The notes beneath the pieces were generated by a model. It worked only from the letters and a program-made list of their open reading frames with translations. It had not been told where the DNA came from and did not search any database. This document shows, one piece after another, positions 7,833 to 17,618 of a stretch of 43,991 nt of DNA. The position numbers and the translations under genes were made by a program. The number at the start of each line of letters is the position of its first letter. The stretch's first letter is position 1. The stretch covers positions 1 to 43,991 of the forward strand of contig JAGWVC010000024.1 in assembly GCA_018971065.1 (NCBI GenBank), in the 5' to 3' direction. This stretch comes from Sphingomonadales bacterium. Its GTDB lineage: Bacteria; Pseudomonadota; Alphaproteobacteria; Sphingomonadales; Sphingomonadaceae.

Positions 7833-8354
7833 TCAGCTTGGCAACTGCGCACGCAGCAGCCGGTCATACGTCTCGATGATCGCCGAAACGCCGGGCACGC
7901 GATCGGACGCGGTCAGCCGGATCGACAGTTTGGCGTTCTTGCGCACCGCCACCACCTGTTCGCCCCCCAGCAGCGTGCGGCGCACCTGCGGGAATGCCAC
8001 CAGCACTTCGCCATCCTTTTCGACGCATTCGAGGTCGATCTCGAAATCGATCTCCGACGGCTGGATATTGGCATAAGGGATCAGCGAGATCAGCGGCACC
8101 GTTACCTGGTGCGGCGCCATGCCCGTCGCCGTGGGCTTCAGCATCTGCAACTTGACGACGCGTGGTTCGAAGGTTGCCCCTTCGGCGCCGGCGATCGACG
8201 GGTGCGCCCCGGCAGCGTCCGCCGCGCCGCCATCGGCCGGCTGCACTGCGCGGAAATAGTGCGAGAAGAAATCGATGTTGGCCTTGGCAACGGATTGCAG
8301 CGCGGCTTCGGTCGATTGATGAATAACCTCGACCAGGGTCTTGAACTTCATCAT
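7833..8354 (-). CDS. DUF2589-like protein B
   Basis: 173 residues from the ATG pair at 8354/8351 (MMKFKTLVEVIHQS). The helical N-terminus and the block VPLISLIPYANIQPSEIDFEIDLECVE match the DUF2589 core; the C-terminus (RLTASDRVPGVSAIIETYDRLL) parallels the last helix of its partner. The frame stays open to a TTG at 8417, but that TTG is better explained as the -35 box of a promoter (TTGACG), so I start at 8354. No clear Shine-Dalgarno precedes it. It is the first gene of a minus-strand cassette with the second DUF2589 gene, the zinc ribbon and the endonuclease-like gene. Function unknown. Confidence 0.75.
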   Translation of the reverse strand: MMKFKTLVEVIHQSTEAALQSVAKANIDFFSHYFRAVQPADGGAADAAGAHPSIAGAEGATFEPRVVKLQMLKPTATGMAPHQVTVPLISLIPYANIQPSEIDFEIDLECVEKDGEVLVAFPQVRRTLLGGEQVVAVRKNAKLSIRLTASDRVPGVSAIIETYDRLLRAQLPS

Positions 8355-8389
8355 CGACGATTCGCCATAAAATCGACCAATATCAATGT

Positions 8390-8417
8390 GATATAATTCA
8401 TTCAGGCGGGTCGTCAA
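8390..8417 (-). promoter_or_regulatory. Putative sigma-70-type promoter of the DUF2589 cassette
   Basis: Reading the minus strand, TTGACG (8417-8412) is followed after 16 bases by TATATC (8395-8390), about 36 bases before the chosen ATG. The stretch is clearly more AT-rich than the surrounding coding DNA. Confidence 0.4.
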
Positions 8418-8543
8418 CCCGATTTCGCATATCGGTCAATGGCTTGTGGGTGACACACCGGACCGGGCCGGGCAACCGGCCGTCGATCGGAGATGGAACC
8501 ATTCAGGACCTATCGCCAGCCGCAAGGCGGGCAGGCTATAGCG

Positions 8544-10155
<1,612 letters not shown>

Positions 10156-11611
10156 CGCGTTCGGCCCTAAGCGCGCTGCGGCGGGCCTTGCCGGCTTCGT
10201 CGCGCAACGGCGTGGTGGTGAATTCGATGCTGCCGGGGATCTTGTAGGCGACAAGGCGCGTGCCAACGAAGGCGCGCAGGTCCGCCGCACTGGCCGTCAC
10301 GCCATCCTCCAGCCGGACGATGGCGTGGACACGCGCGCCAAGGTCGTCGTCGGGCAGGCCGATGACAATCGCCTCGGCCACGGCGGGGTGGGCCAGCAGC
10401 GCGCCTTCGACTTCGGCGGGATAGATGTTGCGTCCGCCCGACAGGATCAGGTCGGTGCGGCGGTCGGCGATGAACAGGAAGCCTGCGTCGTCCAGCCAGC
10501 CGAAATCGCCCAGCGATTCCCAGCCATCAGGCGTGCGTCGCGAATCCGCGCCGACATAGCGATAGCTGGCCCCGCCCGCAGCCCAGGCGCCGGTGCGGCG
10601 CAGGAACACCTCGCCGATCGCGCCGGCAGGCAATGCGGTGCCATCCTCGCCCCGGATCGAGACTTCGCCGCCCACCGGCCGGCCCACCGATCCGGGATGC
10701 GCCAGCCATTCGCTGCCATTCAGTTGTGTGGTGCAGATGCCCTCGGTGCCGCCGTACATTTCCCAGATGCGCTCACCGCCAAGCCAGTCGATCCACAGCC
10801 GCTTGAGGTCGGGCGCGATCGGCGCGGCGGTGTGCCAGACGGTTTCCAGCGAGGACAGGTCATGCGCGGCGCGGACTTCGGCCGGAAGCCGGGCAATGCG
10901 CTGCATCATCGTCGGCACCAGGTTGACCCATTGCACCTTGTGCGCCGCAACCAGCGCCAGGAACTGCGCGGCATCGAAGCGGGCCATGCCGACGATTGCA
11001 TTGCCGTGCAGCATGGCCGAATGCGTCATCGCGAACGGGAAGTTGTGATAGAGTGGTCCCGGATTGAGCAGCACGCCATCGGCCGGCAGTCGCGACGAGC
11101 GGACATCGTCGGGAAACGCCGCCGGCAGCGCATCGACGATCAGCTTGGGCCGCCCGGTCGAGCCGCCCGAGGTCATCGCCTTCCAGCTCGGCGCGATGCG
11201 CGCGGGCAGCGGCGCGGCATCGGCATGGTCGCGGCCGAAATCGGCGGGCAGGGCGCCCAGCGCGGCGCGCAACGCGGCGTCATCGGCGATCACCGCGCGG
11301 GGACTCGCCAGTTCGACGATGGCGCGCAGTTCGGCGGGGGGCAGGCGGGGCGAGACCACGGTGGGCGTGGCGCCCAGCTTCCACAGCGCGAACGTCAGTT
11401 CATAGAACGCATTGCCATTCGGCAGCGCCAGCACCACCCGATCGCCTTCACTCACGCCCGCTGCCGCCAGCGCGTGGGCGCGGCGGCGGGCGCGGTCGGC
11501 CAGATCGCCCCAGCTTGCCACGTCGTCGCCGTGGCGCACCGCCCAGCGATCCGCGCCCAGCCGGGCGGCGTTGCGATCGGGAATGTCGCCCAGCGGCACC
11601 AGCGCCACGGG

Positions 11612-12502
11612 TCAGGCTTCCGCTGCTGCCGCGCGCGCCGCTTCCAGATGCCGGCGCACCGATTCGGGCAGGCGCGAGATGTCGATCGGGAAGCCGTGGA
11701 CCAGCATGTTCTGCAGGTGGCCGATCTGGTGGTTGGCAAACGCCGCCTGCATCGCCTCGCGCCGGCCCAGCGCGTCCTGCGCGGCGTTGATCGAGGCCTT
11801 GACCAGCTTCAGCGTGAAGCTGTCGGTCCGCGCCACCTCCTGCGCCAGCGCCAGCGCGCGGGCGGCCAGGCCGTCGCGGGGCACCACCTCGTTGACCATG
11901 CCCGCCGCCAGCGCGGCCTGCGCGGAAAGCCAGCCGCCGGTGAACAGGAACTGCTTGGCGCGGCGCACCCCCATCTCCAGCGGGTGCGCGAAGAATTCGA
12001 CGCCGGGCACGCCCAGTTCGGATGCGGTGTTGTCGCGAAAGCGCGCGTCATCCGCCGCGACGATCAGGTCGGCCACCCACATCAACGCCAGCCCGCCGGC
12101 GATGACGCTGCCCTGCACCGCCGCGATCACCGGCTTGGGCGCGTTGCGCCAGCGTTCGCACATCTCCAGATAGACCTCGCGCTCGCGCGCATACATGCCT
12201 TCCCAGCCGGGGCCGCTGGTGCCGCCCCACAGGCTGGCACGCTCATCCGCCGTACCGTCCGGGCCTTCGTCCATGCTCAGCGCGTGGCCGGCGCTGAAGT
12301 GGTCGCCATCGGCCGCCAGGATGATCACCCGCACGGCCGCGTCCTCGCACGCGTGGCGGAACGCGGCGTCCAGCTCATAAGTCATCCGCGTGCCCTGCGC
12401 GTTGCGCTTTTCGGGCCGCGCCAGCACGATCCGGGCAATGCCGGGCGCGGCCGGCTCATAGCGGACCTGGGTCAGTTCGCCGATCGCGACCATCTGCGGC
12501 AT
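11612..12502 (-). CDS. Crotonase-fold enoyl-CoA hydratase/isomerase family protein
   Basis: 296 residues with the crotonase oxyanion-hole elements HFSAGHALS and VQGSVIAGGLAL, and the substrate-pocket segment ASELGVPGVEF. At the place where classical hydratases carry the first catalytic Glu (GGGCEL) this protein has AGGLAL, so simple hydration by the two-Glu mechanism is doubtful; isomerase, lyase or hydrolase activity is possible. AAGGGAG precedes the ATG at 12502. It sits three bases upstream of the acyl-CoA ligase, which presumably supplies its CoA substrate. The C-terminal tail is helical and alanine-rich. Confidence 0.88.
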   Translation of the reverse strand: MPQMVAIGELTQVRYEPAAPGIARIVLARPEKRNAQGTRMTYELDAAFRHACEDAAVRVIILAADGDHFSAGHALSMDEGPDGTADERASLWGGTSGPGWEGMYAREREVYLEMCERWRNAPKPVIAAVQGSVIAGGLALMWVADLIVAADDARFRDNTASELGVPGVEFFAHPLEMGVRRAKQFLFTGGWLSAQAALAAGMVNEVVPRDGLAARALALAQEVARTDSFTLKLVKASINAAQDALGRREAMQAAFANHQIGHLQNMLVHGFPIDISRLPESVRRHLEAARAAAAEA

Positions 12503-12554
12503 TCTCCCTTTCCTGTCAGGGGAAGGATGCCGGACAGAAACCGTACTGGCAAAG

Positions 12555-13070
12555 CTATTTTTTGAGCTTCAGCGCTGCCAGTGCCGCGAATGGCCCGCTG
12601 TCCTCGGGTGTGCCCAGCCCGGCGGCGATCCGCGCCGCTTCGGCGTCGGGGCCGGTCAGGAACGGGTCGATCGCCAGCGCCAGGCTCTGCGCCACCGCCT
12701 CCCCCAGGTCGAACCGGCCATCGTCGTATTCCAGCTCGTCGAGCTGCTCGGCGTCGATCTCCATTTCCTCGTTCGGCTTGTGCGCGATGGCGGGCACGAA
12801 ACGGAACGACAGCGCCTCGTCCACGCGCACCGGAACGTCCTCGGCCGAGACGGCGCAGGCCTGCACGAAGGCGGCGCGCAGGCGACCGCCGACGTTTACC
12901 TTGTCGCCGTCGCGAACCAGATCGAGCGTGGCTTCCAGCCGGTCCACCGCAACCAGCCCGAACCGTTCGGCCAGCGCGGCGCATTCCGCCGGCGTGGCGG
13001 TTACCACCATCGGCCGCCCGTCGATGGCGCGGACATGGACAATCCGGCTCAGTTCGGGCGTGTCAGTCAT
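12555..13070 (-). CDS. DUF177 (YceD-like) domain protein
   Basis: 171 residues starting MTDTPELSRIVHV. The DUF177 core includes LEATLDLVRDGDKVNVGGRLRA, AFVQACAVSAEDVPVRVDEA, an acidic loop EEMEIDAEQLDELEYDDGRFDLGEAVAQ split over two strands, and DPFLTGP. In E. coli and chloroplasts YceD proteins affect 23S rRNA accumulation; the role is taken from the family. The start codon overlaps the stop of the upstream chaperone gene by four bases (ATGA), so the pair is translationally coupled, an arrangement frequent in sphingomonads. Confidence 0.87.
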   Translation of the reverse strand: MTDTPELSRIVHVRAIDGRPMVVTATPAECAALAERFGLVAVDRLEATLDLVRDGDKVNVGGRLRAAFVQACAVSAEDVPVRVDEALSFRFVPAIAHKPNEEMEIDAEQLDELEYDDGRFDLGEAVAQSLALAIDPFLTGPDAEAARIAAGLGTPEDSGPFAALAALKLKK

Positions 13071-13585
13071 GCCGCGATCGCTCCCGCCAGCAGCGCCGGC
13101 GCGGGGGTGGCGGCCAGTCGCCCGGCCAGCGCGCGCACGGCGGCGGCCAGCGCGGCCCTGTCGCCGCCCTCGTTCAGCGACAGGTTGCGTTCCAGCGCCT
13201 GCGTCAGCGCTGTATCGTCCGGCTGTGCCAGTGCCTCGCGGTAAGCGCCGATGCGCCCGCCCAGCACCCCCATCAGCTTGCCGACATGCTTGCCGACGAC
13301 AAGGTCGCCAACCCCGCTTTCGCGCAGTTGCCCGTCCATGTCGGTGACGAACAGCTCGGTCAGCAGCGCGCTCAGCGCCGCCAGCTCCGGCTCGCGTTCC
13401 ATGCGCAGCAGCACCAGCGCCAGCACCAGCGTGATCGCGTCGAAGCGGCCGGGCACGCTGTCCGACAGGCCGTGGACCGCATACCACGGCTTCTCGCGCG
13501 CCATCTCGACAACGCGGTGCCACAGCGCGCGGACCGGGGCATGATCGTCGGCGCGGGGGCGCAACAGGCGGGACAGGAAGGACAC
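13067..13585 (-). CDS. CBP3-type ubiquinol-cytochrome c chaperone
   Basis: 172 residues from a GTG at 13585 (MSFLSRLLRPR), with AAAGGAA seven bases upstream; the frame extends to a TTG at 13612, but the family usually begins at this SFLSRL. The block WYAVHGLSDSVPGRFDAITLVLALVLLRM and the DMDGQLRESGVGDLVVGKHVGKLM block are typical of the ubiquinol-cytochrome c chaperone family. In mitochondria the homologue helps cytochrome b synthesis and bc1 assembly; the bacterial role is inferred. It overlaps the DUF177 gene by four bases. Confidence 0.88.
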   Translation of the reverse strand: MSFLSRLLRPRADDHAPVRALWHRVVEMAREKPWYAVHGLSDSVPGRFDAITLVLALVLLRMEREPELAALSALLTELFVTDMDGQLRESGVGDLVVGKHVGKLMGVLGGRIGAYREALAQPDDTALTQALERNLSLNEGGDRAALAAAVRALAGRLAATPAPALLAGAIAA

Positions 13586-13619
13586 CGGCAATTCCTTTTC
13601 ATTCAGCCGCAATTCAATT

Positions 13620-13697
13620 CGCCCCGCCCAAGGCGATTGCGCTGGCGGGGCGCTCGGCCTAAGGCCGAATCCTGTGCGGGGTTTGGCCGTACAGGAT
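13620..13697. other. Cluster of three hairpins in the divergent chaperone/bamE gap
   Basis: Between the divergent genes lie three consecutive perfect inverted repeats: CGCCCCGCC/GGCGGGGCG (13620-13628 with 13644-13652), TCGGCCT-A-AGGCCGA (13654-13668) and ATCCTGT/ACAGGAT (13669-13675 with 13691-13697). None has a T-tract. They may be operators or leader structures for either gene. Confidence 0.5.
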
Positions 13698-13772
13698 CAG
13701 GTCCCCGGCTGGCAATTGCCACAAGGGCATGTTCGCGGGCGATTCCGTCCGGGTGTGGAGCAAGGGTTCAAG

Positions 13773-14291
13773 ATGGCGCTTCGGTTCGGAAACGGCAAGA
13801 TTCGGCTGGCAGGCGCGCTGGCGCTGGGTGTCGCGGTGCTGGGCGCCAGCGGTTGCGCATCCATCCGCGATCATCGCGGCTATCTGGTCGATCAGGCGCT
13901 GGTCGATTCGGTGCAGCCCGGCATCGACAACAAGCTGTCGGTGGAACGCACGCTGGGCCGGCCCACGTTCGTCAGCCAGTTCGGCCAGCCGATGTGGTAC
14001 TATGTCGCGCAGGATACCAAACAGGTCGCGTTCAAGCGCCCCGGCACCATCAAGCAGATGGTGCTGCGCGTGCGCTTCGACGCGCAGGGCAATGTCGCCG
14101 GCATTGACAAGGCGGGCATGGAACACGTCGCGCGGCTTAACCCCGATCACAAGTTCACGCCCACCCTGGGCAAGAAGCGCAGCTTCCTGGAAGACCTGTT
14201 CGGCAACATCGGCGCGGTCGGTGCGGCGGGCATGGGTGGCGGTCCGGGCGCCGGCGGCGGCGCCCCGGGCACCGGCCCGAACGGAAGCTGA
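13773..14291 (+). CDS. bamE: Outer membrane assembly lipoprotein BamE (SmpA/OmlA family)
   Basis: A 172-residue lipoprotein with a lipoprotein signal peptide ending in VLGASGC (Cys28 would be lipidated). The SmpA/OmlA domain follows: VDSVQPGIDNKLSVERTLGRP, then WYYVAQ and FDAQGNVAGID. BamE stabilises the BAM complex that inserts beta-barrels into the outer membrane. The last ~30 residues are glycine-rich (MGGGPGAGGGAPGTG) and probably disordered. GGAGCAAGGG lies before the ATG. Divergent from the CBP3/DUF177 pair and followed at 62 bases by hslV. Confidence 0.9.
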   Translation: MALRFGNGKIRLAGALALGVAVLGASGCASIRDHRGYLVDQALVDSVQPGIDNKLSVERTLGRPTFVSQFGQPMWYYVAQDTKQVAFKRPGTIKQMVLRVRFDAQGNVAGIDKAGMEHVARLNPDHKFTPTLGKKRSFLEDLFGNIGAVGAAGMGGGPGAGGGAPGTGPNGS

Positions 14292-14353
14292 TGGGGCGCG
14301 CCTGAACCGGCAGACGGGTTGAACATGCCGCCTCCGCACATATATCGCGGGGC

Positions 14354-14917
14354 ATGAGCAACGAAAACCACGGCCTGCTGCAATGGCACGGCACCACCAT
14401 CATCGGCGTCAAGAAGAACGGCCGCACCGTCATCGCCGGTGACGGCCAGGTGTCGATGGGCAACACCGTGATGAAGCCCAACGCCCGCAAGGTGCGGCGC
14501 ATCGGCACGGGCAATGTCATCGCCGGGTTCGCCGGCGCCACCGCCGATGCGTTCACCCTGTTCGAGCGGCTGGAGAAGAAGCTGGACCAGCATCGCGGCC
14601 AGTTGATGCGCGCCGCGGTCGAACTCGCCAAGGACTGGCGCACCGACAAGTACCTGCGCAACCTCGAAGCGCTGATGATCGTCGCCGATGCCGAGACGAT
14701 GCTGATCCTGACCGGCAATGGCGATGTGCTGGAGCCGGAGGCCAGCGGCGACACCACCATCGCCGCGATCGGCTCGGGCGGCAACTACGCGTTGGCCGCA
14801 GCCCGCGCGCTGGTCGATTACGAGGACAACGCCGAGACGATTGCGCGCCGCGCCATGCAGGTGGCGGCCGATGTCTGCGTGTTCACTAACGATCGCGTCA
14901 CCCTCGAAGAAATCTGA
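14354..14917 (+). CDS. hslV: ATP-dependent protease proteolytic subunit HslV
   Basis: 187 residues. HslV is an N-terminal-threonine peptidase forming a double hexamer capped by HslU. The sequence begins [13 protein letters not shown] and then [21 protein letters not shown], so the mature catalytic Thr is Thr14 and the first 13 residues are a propeptide, as in other alphaproteobacteria (E. coli HslV has only the initiator Met). The [13 protein letters not shown] block and the [15 protein letters not shown] block are conserved. hslU follows after 68 bases that contain a palindromic repeat. Confidence 0.97.
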   Translation: MSNENHGLLQWHGTTIIGVKKNGRTVIAGDGQVSMGNTVMKPNARKVRRIGTGNVIAGFAGATADAFTLFERLEKKLDQHRGQLMRAAVELAKDWRTDKYLRNLEALMIVADAETMLILTGNGDVLEPEASGDTTIAAIGSGGNYALAAARALVDYEDNAETIARRAMQVAADVCVFTNDRVTLEEI

Positions 14918-14924
14918 CTCACTC

Positions 14925-14948
14925 GCCCCTCCCGCGTGCGGGAGGGGC
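14925..14948. repeat. GC-rich palindromic repeat between hslV and hslU
   Basis: GCCCCTCCCGC and its exact complement are separated by GT, giving an 11-bp stem with a two-base loop, followed by CGGGGGTGGGC. This matches a common type of dispersed intergenic repeat in GC-rich proteobacterial genomes. It could act as a stabiliser or attenuator between hslV and hslU. Confidence 0.7.
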
Positions 14949-14985
14949 CGGGGGTGGGCCGGTTCCCGCTCCCTGAAAGGCCCCC

Positions 14986-16287
14986 ATGAACGACAATCTC
15001 ACCCCCAAGGCCATCGTTCGCGCGCTGGACGAGCATATCGTCGGCCAGGCCGAGGCGAAGCGCGCCGTTGCCGTGGCGCTGCGCAACCGCTGGCGGCGGC
15101 AACGCCTCGCGCCCGATCTGCGCGACGAGGTTTCGCCCAAGAACATCCTGATGATCGGGCCGACCGGCTGCGGCAAGACCGAGATCAGCCGCCGGCTGGC
15201 CAGGCTGGCCGATGCGCCGTTCGTCAAGGTGGAGGCGACCAAGTTCACCGAGGTCGGCTACGTCGGCCGCGATGTCGAGCAGATCGGCCGTGACCTGGCC
15301 GAGGAAGCGATCCGGCTGGAGAAGGACCGCCGCCGCGAGGCGGTGCGCGAGGCTGCGGGCAAGGCGGCGATGGACCGCCTGCTGAACGCGCTGGTGGGCG
15401 ACACCGCCAGCGAGGCGACTCGCGAAAGCTTCCGCCAGCGCATCACCGAGAACGCGATGAACGACGTCGAGGTCGAGCTGGAGGTCGAGGACGCGCCGTC
15501 GATGCCGATGGACATTCCCGGTGCCGGCGGCGGCATCGGCATGATCAACCTGTCGGACATGATGGCCAAGGCGATGGGCCGCCAGCCGATGAAGCGCCGC
15601 AAGATGCGCGTTGCCGATGCCTGGGACAAGCTGGTCGATGAAGAGTCGGAAAAGCGCATGGACCAGGACGACGTGGCCCGCGTCGCCCTCGCCAATGCCG
15701 AGGCGAACGGCATCGTCTTCATCGACGAGATCGACAAGATCGCGGTTTCCGACGTGCGCGGCGGCTCGGTTTCCCGCGAGGGCGTGCAGCGCGACCTGCT
15801 GCCGCTGATCGAGGGCACGACGATTGCCACCAAGTACGGCCCGATGAAGACCGACCACGTGCTGTTCATCGCCAGCGGGGCGTTCCACGTCGCCCGGCCC
15901 AGCGACATGCTGCCCGAACTGCAGGGCCGCCTGCCGATCCGCGTCGAACTGAAGGCGCTGAGCGAGGCCGACTTCGTGCGCATCCTCAAGGAAACTCGCG
16001 CCAATCTCGTGGAGCAATATCGCGCGCTGCTGGCCACCGAACAGGTGACGGTGGTCATCACCGATGACGCCATCGCCGAAGTGGCGAAGATCGCCGCGCA
16101 GGTGAACGAAAGCGTCGAGAACATCGGCGCCCGCCGGCTTCAGACGGTGATGGAAAAGCTGGTCGAGGACCTGTCGTTCGAGGCCGAGGATCGCCAGGGC
16201 GAAACCGTGACGATCGACGCCGGCTATGTCCGCGAGCGGCTGGCCGGGCTGGCGCAGGACAGCGACCTGTCGAAATACATTCTTTGA
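14986..16287 (+). CDS. hslU: ATP-dependent protease ATPase subunit HslU
   Basis: 433-residue AAA+ unfoldase of the HslUV protease. Walker A GPTGCGKT is at residues 58-65, the pore loop GYVG at 91-94, and Walker [11 protein letters not shown] in the second half. The I-domain lies between them. The arginine-finger and sensor region reads [15 protein letters not shown], and the C-terminus ends SDLSKYIL, the tail that docks into HslV. The length agrees with the family. A DUF1737 gene begins 11 bases after its stop. Confidence 0.97.
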   Translation: MNDNLTPKAIVRALDEHIVGQAEAKRAVAVALRNRWRRQRLAPDLRDEVSPKNILMIGPTGCGKTEISRRLARLADAPFVKVEATKFTEVGYVGRDVEQIGRDLAEEAIRLEKDRRREAVREAAGKAAMDRLLNALVGDTASEATRESFRQRITENAMNDVEVELEVEDAPSMPMDIPGAGGGIGMINLSDMMAKAMGRQPMKRRKMRVADAWDKLVDEESEKRMDQDDVARVALANAEANGIVFIDEIDKIAVSDVRGGSVSREGVQRDLLPLIEGTTIATKYGPMKTDHVLFIASGAFHVARPSDMLPELQGRLPIRVELKALSEADFVRILKETRANLVEQYRALLATEQVTVVITDDAIAEVAKIAAQVNESVENIGARRLQTVMEKLVEDLSFEAEDRQGETVTIDAGYVRERLAGLAQDSDLSKYIL

Positions 16288-16298
16288 GCGAGGCGCCG

Positions 16299-16493
16299 AT
16301 GTTCCAGACCCCCGAAGACCGTCCGATCTATCGCCTGCTGACCGGCAAGGACGACCGCGCCTTCTGCGAACGCGTGTCCGAGGCGCTGGCGCAGGGCTGG
16401 CGGCTGCACGGTGCGCCGACGATGTGCTGGGAGCCGGTCGAGGGCCACACGAAGGTGGGGCAGGCGGTGATCTGGCACGAGGCGCCGCGCTGA
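16299..16493 (+). CDS. DUF1737 domain protein
   Basis: A 64-residue protein starting MFQTPEDRPIYRLLTG. The DUF1737 pattern is visible: YRLLTGKDDRAFCERVSEAL followed by GWRLHGAPTMCWEP and GQAVIWHE. The ATG at 16299 has GCGAGG upstream; a TTG at 16284 overlapping the hslU stop would add five residues. The family is small, soluble and uncharacterised. The tight spacing suggests co-transcription with hslVU. Confidence 0.8.
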   Translation: MFQTPEDRPIYRLLTGKDDRAFCERVSEALAQGWRLHGAPTMCWEPVEGHTKVGQAVIWHEAPR

Positions 16494-16556
16494 CGGGCAT
16501 TGTTGCACGAATGACACAGGCGCGCCGCGCATGTCGTTTGCGTCTGCGCAAAGCTG

Positions 16557-16571
16557 TTGTGCATTGCACAA
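16557..16571. promoter_or_regulatory. Perfect palindrome TTGTGCA-T-TGCACAA upstream of the porin gene
   Basis: A 7-1-7 dyad about 108 bases before the TorF porin start, within a non-coding 185-base gap. The symmetry and length suit a dimeric transcription factor operator. Its GTGC/GCAC halves recall but do not match the NtrC consensus (spacing differs). Confidence 0.4.
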
Positions 16572-16678
16572 TCGGCTGATAGCCATTTTTCAAGCCACTG
16601 AAATCGCCCCCGGCATGAGGGGCAGTCGGTGGTGGCAGGACGGAACCCTTGAACCCCAGAGTTTTGAAAGGGCTCCCT

Positions 16679-17491
16679 ATGAAGATCAAGCTCCTTTGCG
16701 CGGCTGCCGCGCTTTCGTTCGGTTTCGCCAGCGAGGCGGCTTTCGCCGACACCGCGCCGGCGCCGACCCCTGAATGGACCATCACCGGCAGCGCCGCGAT
16801 CGTGTCGCAGTACAAGTTCCGTGGCCTCACCCAGTCGGACAGCAAGCCGGCCGTGCAGGCGTCGATCACCGTCAGCCACGCGTCGGGCTTCTACATCTCG
16901 ATGTGGGGTTCCAGCGGGGCATCCAGCCGGACTGACCCGACGACGGGCAAGGCTTACGTAAGCCCCAATGAAGGCACCGAAATCGACATCTATGGCGGCT
17001 ACACCCACGCCATCGGTTCGTCGGGCGTGACCTTCGATGGCGGCCTGTACGGCTACATCTATCCGAACGTCTCGAACTACAACCTGTTCGAGGTCTATGG
17101 CTCGCTGGCCAAGTCATACGGTCCGGTCACCGCCAAGGTCGGCGTGAACTGGGCGCCGAAGCAGAACTACTTCACGCTTGCCGGCACCGCCACGCGCTAC
17201 AGCATGTACGAATATGGCGAGCTGAGCTACGCGTCGGGTCCGTTCACGCTGCACAGCCACCTGGGCCACACCGGCGGCGGCCTGAACTTCGTCAAGGAAT
17301 ACATCGATTACACCGTCGGTGCGTCCTACAAGTGGAAGGCGCTGACCTTCGACATCTCCGCCGTTGGCACCAACATCAGCAAGGGCGATGTCGCCAGGTC
17401 GGGCGCCGGTGCGCCGGGCACCGTCGGCAACAACAACATCTACCGCTACGGCAAGTTTGCCCCGGTCGCGACGCTGACCGCCAGCTTCTGA
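16679..17491 (+). CDS. TorF family putative outer membrane porin
   Basis: 270 residues with a Sec signal peptide (MKIKLLCAAAALSFGFASEA, cleaved near AFA-D). The mature part is alternating beta-strand sequence with many aromatic residues: WTITGSAAIVSQYKFRGLTQ near the start and the terminal Phe (TLTASF) expected of a beta-barrel. The FRGLTQSDSKPA motif is characteristic of the TorF / TIGR02001 group. GAAAGGG lies upstream of the ATG. A strong terminator follows. The solute is unknown; family members are often found by nitrogen-regulated genes, but none is adjacent here. Confidence 0.88.
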   Translation: MKIKLLCAAAALSFGFASEAAFADTAPAPTPEWTITGSAAIVSQYKFRGLTQSDSKPAVQASITVSHASGFYISMWGSSGASSRTDPTTGKAYVSPNEGTEIDIYGGYTHAIGSSGVTFDGGLYGYIYPNVSNYNLFEVYGSLAKSYGPVTAKVGVNWAPKQNYFTLAGTATRYSMYEYGELSYASGPFTLHSHLGHTGGGLNFVKEYIDYTVGASYKWKALTFDISAVGTNISKGDVARSGAGAPGTVGNNNIYRYGKFAPVATLTASF

Positions 17492-17513
17492 TCGCGGGAT
17501 TACCGCCAACACG

Positions 17514-17550
17514 AAGGGCCGGTCACCGCAAGGTGGCCGGCCCTTTCGCT
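17514..17550 (+). terminator. Rho-independent terminator after the porin gene
   Basis: AGGGCCGGTCACC pairs with GGTGGCCGGCCCT (13 bp, one G-T wobble) across a GCAA loop and is followed by TTCGCTT. It lies about 25 bases after the porin stop. Confidence 0.8.
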
Positions 17551-17568
17551 TACGCGACTATTGTTGTC

Positions 17569-17618
17569 GTGCGATTTTTTGGCAAAAACCGGTTCCCACT
17601 TTTTGCCATCGCACTCTA
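17569..17618. repeat. Alphaproteobacterial AAACCGGTTCCCAC-type palindromic element
   Basis: Outer stem GTGCGAT/ATCGCAC (17569-17575 with 17608-17614) and inner stem GGCAAAAA/TTTTTGCC (17581-17588 with 17600-17607) around the loop CCGGTTCCCAC. The motif AAAACCGGTTCCCACTTTT is one I recognise from dispersed repeats in alphaproteobacteria. One base after the outer stem comes CTA, the stop codon of the ABC transporter gene. Confidence 0.8.

Noticed and set aside
8355..8417. N-terminal extension of DUF2589-like protein B from the TTG at 8417
   Set aside because: The TTG forms a good -35 box with a matching -10, the extension has no family similarity, and no Shine-Dalgarno precedes it.
10325..12565. 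Very long plus-strand open frame opposite the acyl-CoA ligase and crotonase genes
   Set aside because: The minus-strand genes carry intact catalytic motifs; the antisense frame has a low-complexity His/Arg/Gln-rich composition.
16494..16678. Sigma-54 promoter before the porin gene
   Set aside because: GG and GC elements with the required ten-base separation were not found.
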